From contig NC_030383.2 in the NCBI RefSeq assembly GCF_001625215.2, positions 12,784,779 through 12,848,778 of the forward strand: a stretch of DNA of 64,000 bases, read 5' to 3'. This stretch comes from Daucus carota subsp. sativus. Taxonomy: Eukaryota; Streptophyta; Magnoliopsida; Apiales; Apiaceae. The position numbers were made by a program, and so were the translations under genes. The notes under the pieces were generated by a model. The model was not told where the DNA came from and did not search any database. It saw only the letters and a program-made list of their open reading frames with translations. The stretch's first letter is position 1; each line of letters opens with the position of its first letter. Of this stretch, positions 37,889 to 48,300 are shown piece after piece.

Positions 37889-40800
37889 ATGACCAGCCCT
37901 TCAGCTTCTACTCCCAAGGTTTTCAATCATTCTCACTTATTACTTGCTACCTTTACTTTTCTGATTCCCTGATTCTATACTCATACACATATTGTTTGAT
38001 TATCTTCAGGCTTTGAGCAAGATCGCTTGCAATCGTTTACAGAAGGAGCTAGTTGAATGGCAAGTTAATCCGCCTGTTGGCTTTAAGCACAAAGTTACTG
38101 ATGATCTTCAAAGGTTCTTTCTTTCTTTATTTCATCTTATATTTTTCGATTATTTTGTTTACTTTTGTTCACTTGATTATTGTTTTGATGAATTTAATAT
38201 TATTATACTGTGTTATGGAGTAAAGATGGGTAATTGAAGTGAATGGTGCACCTGGGACTTTGTATGCTAATGAAACCTTCCAGCTTCAAGTTGATTTTCC
38301 TGAGCATTATCCCATGGAAGCTCCACAGGTTGATTTTTTCTTTCTTTGAGTTTTATTAGTTTTCGTGTTTTGTTTGTGCTCTGCTATTATATGACCACTA
38401 TGGAATTTAGCAGGGGTTGGAAAAGGCTCGAAGTTTAGTGTTTCATTTACGTTTGATCTATCTACGGTGTCTAAATAATAGTCTAGATTGTTTATAGTGT
38501 TGCTATTCCGTGTAAATTGAATTACTTGAGGTCTTTTTCCTACTAGATGAACTTGTAAGAAGTTATTCTGAATTAGATTTGGGTATTTGCAATAAAAGCA
38601 CTATATATTTTGAGCTTGAAGATTTTGACAATTTTGTCGTTACATGGATTACATCTCTGTCTGTTATCACATAACTAGAGGAATCAAGATAGATACCATA
38701 GCTTCACTAATGATGACTTAAACAGTACTTTAGGCTTGAACTAGAACATCAATTCTCTCGCTTAATCGTTGACTTATGAATCGTGTCAAATTTGATAATG
38801 TTCATGGTGAAGAAAAATATTTGTATATGGACATTAGTTTACTTATATTGGGGCAACCAGACAGAGAACCCTGGACAAGTCATAGAATTCTAGAATTGAC
38901 AAATTTAATAATTTTTCTAGCTCAGTTAAATTACAATTTCATTAGAATTGCATTAGTTTGCAATCTAGCATGTTAATATAAGCCATCCTATTTTCCATTT
39001 TCTAGAGTTAGTAAGGCGTTATGTAATGGATCTTTAATGTTAAATTTGGACAGGTTGTTTTTATCCCTCCGGCTCCACTTCATCCTCACATATATAGCAA
39101 TGGTCACATCTGTTTAGGTTCGTTTCTCCACTGTTTTGAGTAACATAATTTTATTACTTTGGTTATATATGCAAATTATGTTGGCCAAGTAAGTTTGTGG
39201 TTGATTTAATATTCTTTGCTTGCTGTGTATACTGAGCACCTTAAGTATTATAATGACTTGGTGAAGTGCAGACACACATACACAATTAACTTATTTTGTG
39301 GGATTATGCTTTTCCATATGTTTCAAATTAAATAGCATTGCCAGCATGATACATCAGTCTTTATGGTGTGTGTTATATACTTCATGTCTTGTGGGCCTGT
39401 GACACCATAAAATGAGGAAGACAAAATGGCAGAGTTCCAGAGGGCTTAGATCCAAGGGCCATTTGAAGTTTATAACCACATTCCATATTTACATATTACT
39501 ATTCGGGCTTGAACCCATTCTTCCTTCTAAGTTATGACCTGAGCCCAATCTACTTGTGTTCTACCATTAAGGCTAACTTCATTTCATGGTCCACCCAAAT
39601 GGGCCTAATCATGTTTGTCACGATGTTTGACTAGTTTAGGTATTACGTCGACCGGGAGAAAACCCATATTTCGGGTGACTAGACTGACTGGTCGACTGGA
39701 CCCAAACTCGTTTAAAACTTGGTCAAAACAAAAAAAAAACAATCACCCAGCCGTAATTTCCAGATAGAGCAACATGTAAGAAGAGAAACGGTTACGAGTT
39801 CATCAGTTAAGGCTTCTTCAACGATTCCAGATCTTCTTCTGCCGAACTGCTCCTCTGTTTTCTTCATAGTTCATGACATCCTGCTATGTTTTTACTTGAC
39901 ATCCGGCTATGTTCTTACACATTAAACTTGCTATCTCTTTTTTTTTTTTGCTAATAAAATTGCATAAATTATGTTCATAAATTCAAGTTACTTTGTTAAT
40001 TACTTGTTGGTTGTCACATAATTAAAAAAATACAAGATTTTAGTAGATGTTGGAAACTTGGATTAGAAGCCTAAATTATATAATATGTGTGTGTGTGTGT
40101 GTGTGTATTAATATTATATTTAATTATAACTATATTTTTTGTCAACCAGTCTAGGACTAGTCAACTAGCCAGAGGTTCATCGACTCGCCTCGACTTAGTG
40201 CTGTGACAACCATGGCCCTAGACGGACCTCAGCCTTCACTTCTCCTTGAGCCCCATTAAGAAACTGGCCCAAGGACAATTCCTCAGATACGTTGTCTAAG
40301 ACAATCTCTAATCATATAGAGTCCTTAGCTTAAAGTAGTTAAAAGATACTATAAATAAAAATATAGAAATCGTGTAAAAAAATTCAACTCCAGTGAGATA
40401 TTTCCTTTATCTATAAATTTTAAGTTAACCTCTGAATGTTGTTGGCTATATTTGTCGAACCTCTAGACACTTGTAAGAAGAATCCACATCATCTATTGCC
40501 ATATTAAAATGATATATTCTATTTATAACAACTTAAATAATATTACAAACTATTTTAAAATATTGCTAATCAATATAGCCAGTACCGTCGAAGCATAACG
40601 CTTTTCAATTTTTTTTATATAATCAGTATTTAATATTATTTTAGCGAATTATGTTAGCCAACCCTAATGGAAATGCTCTAATTGAGCTAATGAATCATTA
40701 AATTTCTACTGATATTCCGAAACTCTCCCCTCCTGACTATGGTCTAGCCACTGTTCTTGCAAAGTACTAGCGGCGTACGATATGAATTGCTTTTGGGGAA

Positions 40801-42641
40801 GTGATTTTACCTGATCCCCACATTCAATCGCCGGCGTCGATGCTCCCCACATTCATCAATTGAGGGCTCTGATGCCATATTTGCAATGGATTGAAATAAA
40901 ACACAATATAAAGACAACTGATTTAACACATTTGAGAATTTTAAAGTATTTGGGAAAATAAAAGTGAACTGTATTTGAAAGATAAGAACAAAATATGACT
41001 CCTCTTGATGCACAACCAACGGTAAACACCAATGTGTTTTAGCCAATATTTTGAGAGAATTGCACTCTCCCACAAGACAGTTACCAAAAAGCATGCCCTC
41101 CTGAATCCATTTTTGTCAATGTATATCTACTTTGCTTTGTTTCTATTTTTCTTGTTAATTAGCTCTTTTTCCCATGGTTTTGCTTTATATTCCCTTGCCT
41201 CGTCCTTATACCCCCTCCTAGAAAATGTGGACAGCACAGGTGGCTTCTGTGCGGGTCCCTGCACACTTGTCCTAGCATCTGTGCTGAGAGTGGCAGGGTG
41301 TTTTTCCTATTGCTAATAGTGTTGAAATGACTTGTCATTTATGTTGAGTAGTGCTGGTGTATGGTATATGCTTCATGGCTTGTGGGCCTGTGACCCCATA
41401 AAATGTGGAGAAGACAAACATAGTTGAGTTCCATAGGGCTTAGATCGAAGGACCAAGGTCAAGTTTAAAGCCACATTCAGTGTTTATATGTGTGGTCCAA
41501 TTTCTATAATGTTTTTAAATAACTAATAGTAAGAGCAACTCCAACATTGCCCTAGCAAATGCATTATAAATATAATAAAATATAATGTTGTAGTGATTTA
41601 GGATAATATATACATGCATCAACTCCAACAACATGCCAGATCCTCATGTCCTATTATTAAAAAAATAATATATATGAATTACAAGAAGGGAAAGAAGTGT
41701 AAAAGGAGGAAAAGGAAGTGTAAAGAGGAGGGAATGAATTTTTTATTGATAGAAAGTGGTGCATTAAAAATAAGCCATGTGATGGTTGTCCTAGTTTTTT
41801 AAGGCCCCAATAGGACATTGTTGGAGCATTCATTTTCTCTAAAGCCCTAATTTTTACCTAAAGGACGTCATTTAGAGGCATTGTTGGAGTTGCTCTAAGC
41901 AACAGTTGGAATACTGCAAAACCATCATACATCATTCAATTGTTTGTGCTTCAGGTTTTCTATATTTGTCGAAAGATATGTAGGGATTCATAGATCTGTC
42001 TCTGTATTTGAGTACTCAAAATATGATTACTTTCATATGTTAACAGCCTTGACATAATTTCTATGAATAGTCCTAGATGTTACTTGTCCTATTGGCTTAA
42101 ATTTTTATTCTTGAGCTTGTATATTTTACTGAAGTATTAGATTTCTATCTAAGACCTATGATGCGCCTCTATGAACTGATATCTTTTACTTTGTCTAATT
42201 GCTAGAATTCATGGTGTAAAAGGGAGTACTCCTTTTTAATTTGCAGATGTAGTCCTTTAGTAACTTACTAGCCAAGTGCCTAAATTGTACCTAAATAATG
42301 CTGCCACTTGACTAATGTTTTTCATACAGATATATTGTATGATTCATGGTCTCCAGCGATGACAGTAAGTTCTGTCTGCATCAGCATTCTCTCCATGTTG
42401 TCAAGCTCCACAGAGAAGGTTTGGTTCAAAATTAATCAGATTTCATTTATTTGCCTCCCCTAATATCTTTTAGCAAATACTGGACTCGTGTGTACTGTGT
42501 AGTATAAAAAATATACTAACGTGTATTCTCTTTGTTAATGTGCAGCAACGGCCAGCTGACAACGATCGTTATGTGAAAAAATGTAGGAACGGTAGATCTC
42601 CAAAAGAAACAAGGTGGTGGTTTCATGATGATAAAGTGTGA
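37889..42641 (+). CDS. Ubiquitin-conjugating enzyme E2, UBE2W-like (UBC15-18 group)
   Basis: Six exons, 37889-37918, 38010-38113, 38226-38328, 39054-39117, 42330-42418 and 42546-42641, encode 161 aa. This equals the length of the Arabidopsis UBC15-18 proteins. The UBC fold is complete: RLQKELVEWQVNPPVGF helix 1, NGAPGTLYANETFQL, FPEHYPMEAPQVVF, and HPHIYSNGHICLDIL with the catalytic Cys at residue 99. The HPH in place of the usual HPN and the short C-terminus ending in RWWFHDDKV are features of the UBE2W family, which ubiquitinates protein N-termini. The enzyme takes ubiquitin from E1 and works with RING E3s. Intron 4 (39118-42329) is 3.2 kb and filled with transposons, but the splice sites join in frame. 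Confidence 0.93.
39366..39490. repeat. Direct repeat in UBC intron 4, left copy
   Basis: About 125 bp with CTTGTGGGCCTGTGACACCA and GGGCTTAGATC match 41353-41482 in the same orientation with many substitutions. The origin (LTR or other element remains) is not clear. Confidence 0.7.
40088..40107. repeat. (GT)n microsatellite
   Basis: About ten GT units in UBC intron 4. Confidence 0.9.
40300..40678. mobile_element. Harbinger/Tourist-like MITE, copy 2 (reverse orientation)
   Basis: 379 bp flanked by TAA (40297-40299 and 40679-40681). Internal DNA is the reverse complement of the MITE at 7833-8228, for example GGCTATATTTGTCGAACCTC and TAGCCAGTACCGTCGAAGC. The terminal repeats are more worn than those of copy 1. 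Confidence 0.8.
40807..41094 (-). other. Possible LTR/primer-site remnant
   Basis: Minus-strand TGGCATCAGAGCC (about 40866-40879) looks like a methionine-tRNA primer site, preceded by ~200 bp of unassigned DNA and followed by a short Arg-rich frame that could be the start of a lost gag. No partner LTR was found, so the call is weak. Confidence 0.3.
41353..41482. repeat. Direct repeat in UBC intron 4, right copy
   Basis: Partner of 39366-39490, spaced by about 2 kb. Shared words include GCTTGTGGGCCTGTGACCCC and GGGCTTAGATCGAAGG. Confidence 0.7.
41533..41895. mobile_element. Harbinger/Tourist-like MITE, related family
   Basis: 363 bp with perfect 13-bp ends (GAGCAACTCCAAC and complement) and TAA on both sides (41530-41532, 41896-41898). 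The ends differ by two bases from the MITE at 7833, and the interior is different, so it is a sister family. Confidence 0.85.
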
Positions 42642-43434
42642 TTGGGTTCAAACCTTCCTAACAACTCATTCCTGTGCAATATATTAAAAAAAAAAAAAAA
42701 GAGGGTATTAAAGGAAGTAGTTGAAGTAGAAGAAACTTTATTGCTTCAATTCTCCTGTTTTCTCAGATTCAATTACATTAAGCTTGATATGTGCTCACAT
42801 TTCTTGTAAATTAAGAAGCTGCCTCTGTGGCTTTTCTGGTCAACCAGTATGGAATTGTTTCGAGTAAGAGCATGGCCGTTGGATGTTATATCCTGTGCTA
42901 TTATGCTATACCTATACTATAGAACAAACTAAAATACATTGTTATGTGCGCTAAGCCCCGTGCAAGCATGGCCAATCGGGTCTTATATCTTGTGCTAATA
43001 TGCTATACCTGTATTATAGAGTACAACATAAAATATAAACTTCAAACTAAAAGACCAAACTTAAAAAAACGGCAGTATGACCAGTTGGGTACTTGGGTGT
43101 TATATCTTATATCTTCTGCTATACATATGAATATATGATATGAAACTAAAACACACAGTCTGAAGTATTTTTTAGTTACTAATTTATAATCCTAAACTAT
43201 AGTAGTAGTTCCAATTATTTATTTATTTTGCTAAATAACTCAGGTTTATTTTAACATTAATGGTCTTGTTATATTATTCTTTTTGTTTCGAAAAGTGTAA
43301 TTATCGGTCGTGATCTATTATTTTTATTGTTACGACATATTGAGTTATGTGTCATATCTTGTCATGAATGAAAGTAACAAAAATAAAAATTAAATAGAAA
43401 TTAATAGAGGCATCTTTTATAAGACATCATTCGC
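42642..43434. other. 3' flank of UBC gene
   Basis: AT-rich non-coding DNA with the UBC 3' UTR and a poly-A run at 42686-42700. Two copies of a ~70-bp piece with CTATAC and TTATATCTTGTGC lie near 42870-43020. No gene is seen. Confidence 0.5.
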
Positions 43435-44111
43435 TAGGGCTGTAAATGAGTTGATACGCTCGATAACCGCTCGGTGTTCGGTTCGAAAAAAGCTCGGTTC
43501 GACCTCGGTTCGATCATAAACGAGTCGATCTTGAGCACAATTTTAAGGTTCGTTTTAGAAACGAGCTGAACTTGAGCACAGTAGAGTTCGACTCGATAGT
43601 TCGCGAACAAGTTCGAATTATGAGTTCGTGAACTTGGCTCGTGAACATGGCTCGTGGATGTGGGAGTTTTATTAATGGATGATTTATTATGAATTTATGA
43701 TTCCTAAGAGCATAAATTAATATATTGTTAGAATTTTAATTTTTTTAAATTGAATTAAATAACAAACAAGCTCGTAAATAAATTTATGAGTATAAACTAG
43801 CTCGTTTGCAAAGTTTATTAAACAAGCTCGTGAACAAAATTAATGAGTGGTTGGTGAGCAAAAATTTGTGAGACACATTCGTGAGCGTAACTTAATTAGC
43901 GGTTCGTGAGCAAAAACTCGTGAGACACCTCGTGAGACATGTTCGTGAGCGGTTCACGAGCCGTTCGTGAATAGAGTAATTCCTTAATGAGTCGATACTC
44001 AAACAGTATTTTTGGCTCGATCCAAGCTCGAGCTCGAGTTCGAATTCGCTAATTTTTTAACAAACGATACACGAGCACTCTAGAGTTCCGCTCGGCTCAT
44101 TTACACCCCTA
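43435..44111. mobile_element. hAT-like non-autonomous element
   Basis: 677 bp with ends TAGGGCTGTAAATGAG and CTCATTTACACCCCTA, flanked by a perfect 8-bp duplication TCATTCGC (43427-43434 and 44112-44119). The interior repeats words such as GCTCGTGAAC and TTCGTGAGC. It has no coding frame. Confidence 0.92.
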
Positions 44112-45012
44112 TCATTCGCCTTGTTCATGGCAATATCTTGTCCAAATTTACTTAGAGATCAACTAACAGGACGTCAAATGTTTCGGATATGAGTTTTGAT
44201 TTTATATACACGAAGATAAACGATATAGATATAAAATATATTTTTTGATATAATACACACACATATATTACATAATATAAATCTACAAATTCTACATATG
44301 ATTATGTTAATATTAAATTTCAACATATATATATACACATATAAAATACTACATAAAAATATAAGTTTAGAATATATATTAGTTAGATTTTATTAATATA
44401 TTTATATTATACACACACGAAAGTGACATAAAAAATATTCGACATATTTTAAAACCGATATAAATTAAATTACACATACAAATTTTGAGATTTAAAGAAT
44501 TGAACATGACTTCCATGTTCAATACATAAAATACAAATCCACACAACAAAATATTATTGACAAATCTCCTCACTGAGTTTTCATATGAAACTCGTGTAAT
44601 TTTTAGTTTATTAAAAACTGAATTATTTATAGAGTTATTAATCTCAAATATCACTATTTTGTAGGAAAAGATTTTTCTTTAATCATTTTCTAAATAATGT
44701 TATTTCAAATACAATTTGTATGTTGTGTTTATAATATCGGACAAAAATATAATTTAAATTATAATTTCAGGTGAAAATACAACTTCAAATCATATTTTTT
44801 CTCAAAAAAAATTAAATACTAACACCAAATTACGTTTTGAAATAACTATTGAGACTATTTTCCTGAAAATGACATTGACACGCCTGGGCCTTTTCTCTTT
44901 TCAGGGTACATTAGTTTTTTTTTTTTTTACAAACAAAATAAAAAGAAGAAACATGAAGGTCACCTGGAGGTTGGATAGATGTTAGCTACACAGCCCGTTT
45001 AGTTGAATGGCA
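44112..45012. other. Displaced promoter region of the RsmI-type gene
   Basis: Before the Gypsy insertion this DNA lay directly upstream of the methyltransferase ORF. The original ATG is at 45007-45009, followed by GCA. The stretch is AT-rich (44200-44850) and then more balanced (44870-45006), as expected for promoter and leader. It is now separated from the coding exons by 5.6 kb. Confidence 0.8.
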
Positions 45013-45315
45013 TGTAAGCAGTCAAGATCTACTTCTAGGCAATTGCCATTTACGGAAGAAGAATAAGATGAGAAATAAGAGAGAAGAAGAGAAGGAGAAG
45101 ACAACAATAATAAAACAACTGATATCAATATTCATGCTTTTTCCCTTCCACTTCATGGTACATATACCAGCGTACCAGCTGCAGGACCACTGCCAGCTGT
45201 CCCAATTAGTACTCAGCATAACGGTAATATAAACCAGAATATAAAATAAACCAAACTACTCAAAACGACAGTGTTCCACTAATTCTACTACTTATCTATC
45301 CAGCCATATGTGACA
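45013..45315 (-). repeat. 3' LTR of the Gypsy element
   Basis: Starts TGTAAGCAGTC on the plus strand and ends GTGACA. It reads the same as the copy at 50316-50618 over all 303 bases by eye. Confidence 0.96.
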
Positions 45316-45329
45316 ATACCCTTTCCTTG
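45316..45329 (-). other. Polypurine tract of the Gypsy element
   Basis: Minus-strand CAAGGAAAGGGTAT lies directly before the 3' LTR. Confidence 0.75.
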
Positions 45330-45345
45330 AAAAAAAACCTTGACC

Positions 45346-48300
45346 TCAAGGTTTAAAGTCTGGGAATTTCTTGATCAGTTTTTCATACTCTTCCCAAGTA
45401 GAGTCTTCAGGCAATGAATCTGTCCACTTGACCAGTACCAATGCAGCAGGTCTGTTATTTTTCTTAATCAACCGCCTTTCCAAAATTGCTTCTGGCTTCC
45501 TGTCCCTTTTCTCTTCTTCAGCTCCTGGGGGTTTAGTTTGAAGGAAGTTCCCAGTCCCCAGCTTCTTCTTCAATTGTGATACATGGAAAGTATCGTGTAT
45601 CCTTGCTGTACTAGGCAGGTTTAACTTATAAGCTACTTTCCCCACCTTTTTGGTGATCGTATAAGGTCCATAGAATCTCGCTGCCAGCTTTTCAACTCTG
45701 GAATCTTTGAGGGAGTGCTGTTTGTATGGTTGCAACTTCAGAAATACCTCCTCTCCTTCATTGAATTCTCTTTCACTTCTCTTCTTATCGGCATAGTGCT
45801 TCATACGCTCTTGAGCTTTAACAAGATTTCGCTTCAACAAAGTCTGTAATTCTGCCCTGTTCCTCATGAATTCATCTATGCTCGCAATAGAAGACTTCTG
45901 TGCTTGATGATAGTTCATACTAGGAGGATCTTTACCATACAGAGCCTTATATGGGGACATTTGGATTGCTGAATGGTGTGAAGTGTTGTACCACCATTCA
46001 GCCATGCTGAGCCACTTATGCCACTGATTGGGTTTCTGATTTGCCAAGCACCTTAAGTACATTTCAACACACTGATTAAGTCTTTCACTTTGCCCATCTG
46101 TTTGGGGGTGATAGGCTGTAGAATAATTAGAACTTGTACCCATCTTATTGAATAGTTCGGCCCAAAATCTGCTTGTAAATATTTTGTCCCGATCAGTGAT
46201 TATGCTTTTAGGAGGTCCATACAATTTAATGACAACATCCAGTAATTTCTGGGCTACCTGAGTGGCTGAAAAAGGGTGTTGGAAAGATAGTAGGTGGCAA
46301 TACTTAGTGAACTTATCGATGACCACCATAATAGTGTCCCTGTTTTCTGATCTTGGCAACCCCTCTATGAAGTCCATGGTTATAACCTCCCATGCTTGGT
46401 TCGGAATAGGAATAGGCTGCAACAATCCTGGAGATTTAACATGTTCAGATTTGAACCTTTGACAAATTTCACACTCTTGCACCCACTTTACAACGTCCTG
46501 GCTCATCTTTGGCCACCAAAACAAATTAGCGATCCTTTTGTGGGTCGCATTTACTCCTGAGTGTCCTCCTTCTCCAGTATCATGCAAGTTCTGGATAATT
46601 TCTCTCCTCACCCCATTGCTAGCTCCTACATAAAGCTTCCCTCTTTTTCTTAAGTCACCATCCACCATAGTGAATTCTGGCTCAGCTGAGGGGTCTATAG
46701 CCAATGTTGTCAAAATCTGTTGGACCTCTTCATCATTCTCTAGGGATTTCACAATATCCTCCTTCCATTTAGGTACCACCAAACTGATTCCAGCAAGTGC
46801 CCCTTGTTTTTCTTCCCCCGTCACTGTTTGTTGACCATGCAACCTAGACAAAGGGTCTGCAACAACATTGTCTTTCCCCTTGTTGTAGACTATGCTGTAA
46901 TCAAATCCAAGTAGCCTGGAGAGCCATTTTTGTTGGGCAACAGTACTGATTTTTTGGTTTAGAAAGTACTTAATGGATTGTTGATCTGTTTTAATGACAA
47001 AATGCCTGCCCATTAAGTATCCTCTCCATTTTTGCACTGCCAAAACTACCGCCATGAGTTCTTTCTCATAGGTTGATAAACCTATGTTCTTAGGTGACAA
47101 AGCCTGACTAAGGAAGGCTATAGGTCTTCCTTCCTGCATTAGCACAGCACCAATACCAGATTTACTTGCGTCTGTCTCCACTACAAAGGTTTTTGTGAAA
47201 TCTGGCATCCGGAGAACTGGGGTTTCACTCATGATCTGTTTAAGATGATTAAAAGCTCTGTCAGCCTCCTCATTCCATTGAAAAGCCCCCTTTTTAAGTA
47301 GATCTGTGAGTGGTTTACTCAGCATTCCATACCCTCTCACAAATCGCCTATAATACCCTGTGAGTCCGAGAAATCCTCTCAGGGATTTGATATTTTGCGG
47401 TACTGGCCAGCTTCTCATAGCTTCCACTTTTTGAGTATCAGCTGCCACTCCTTGGCCACTAATGATGTGACCAAGGTACTCAACTTGTTCTTGTGCAAAG
47501 GCACACTTGCTTTTCTTTACAAAAAGATGGTTTTGCTTAAGAATTTCAAACACTTTTCGCAAGTGCTCCATATGTGACTTCATATCAGGGCTGTAAACTA
47601 GAATATCATCAAAGAAAACAAGGACAAACTGCCGTAAATGCTTGGAAAATACCTCATTCATCACACACTGAAATGTGGCAGGAGCATTGGTGAGGCCGAA
47701 AGGCATAACTAAGAATTCATAATGCCCGAAGTGGGTTTTGAATGCAGTTTTGTGTACGTCTTTGTCCTGCACTCTGATCTGATGGTAACCGCTTCGAAGA
47801 TCTAACTTGGTAAAATACTTGCTGCCATGCAATTCATCCAAGAGCTCCTCTATTATGGGTATAGGGAATCGATTTTTGATCGTGATAGCATTTAGGGCTC
47901 TATAATCGACACAGAACCTCCAGGTGTTGTCCTTCTTACGTACAAGCAATACTGGTGAGGCATAAGGAGAGCTGCTATGCTGGATGATGCCGTGCTCTAA
48001 CATTTCCCTTACTAAACGTTCTATTTCAGTTTTCTGCAGATATGGGCATCTGTAAGGGTTGGCATTGACAGGTTTGCTACCCTCTATTATGGGGATGAAG
48101 TGATCCTGTGCCCTGAGGGGAGGAAGCCCTTTCGGAGTGTCAAAAATCTGCTCAAACTCTTGTATTAGCCCTTGAACTTCTGTTGGAATTTCACCTGATT
48201 TTTGTTCCGTATTGGCGTCAACATTGGTAAGTTGCACCAAAAAATATGATTCCTCTTTCTTGAGCCACCTGCCATCATCCTCTAATTGTACCCTGACTTC

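Noticed and set aside
41032..41316. 94-codon hydrophobic frame in UBC intron 4
   Set aside because: Lies within an intron near a possible LTR remnant; no domain or conserved start was seen.
45022..45219. 65-codon frame repeated in both LTRs of the Gypsy element (also at 50325-50522)
   Set aside because: Chance frame inside the LTR; the duplication only reflects the identical LTRs.
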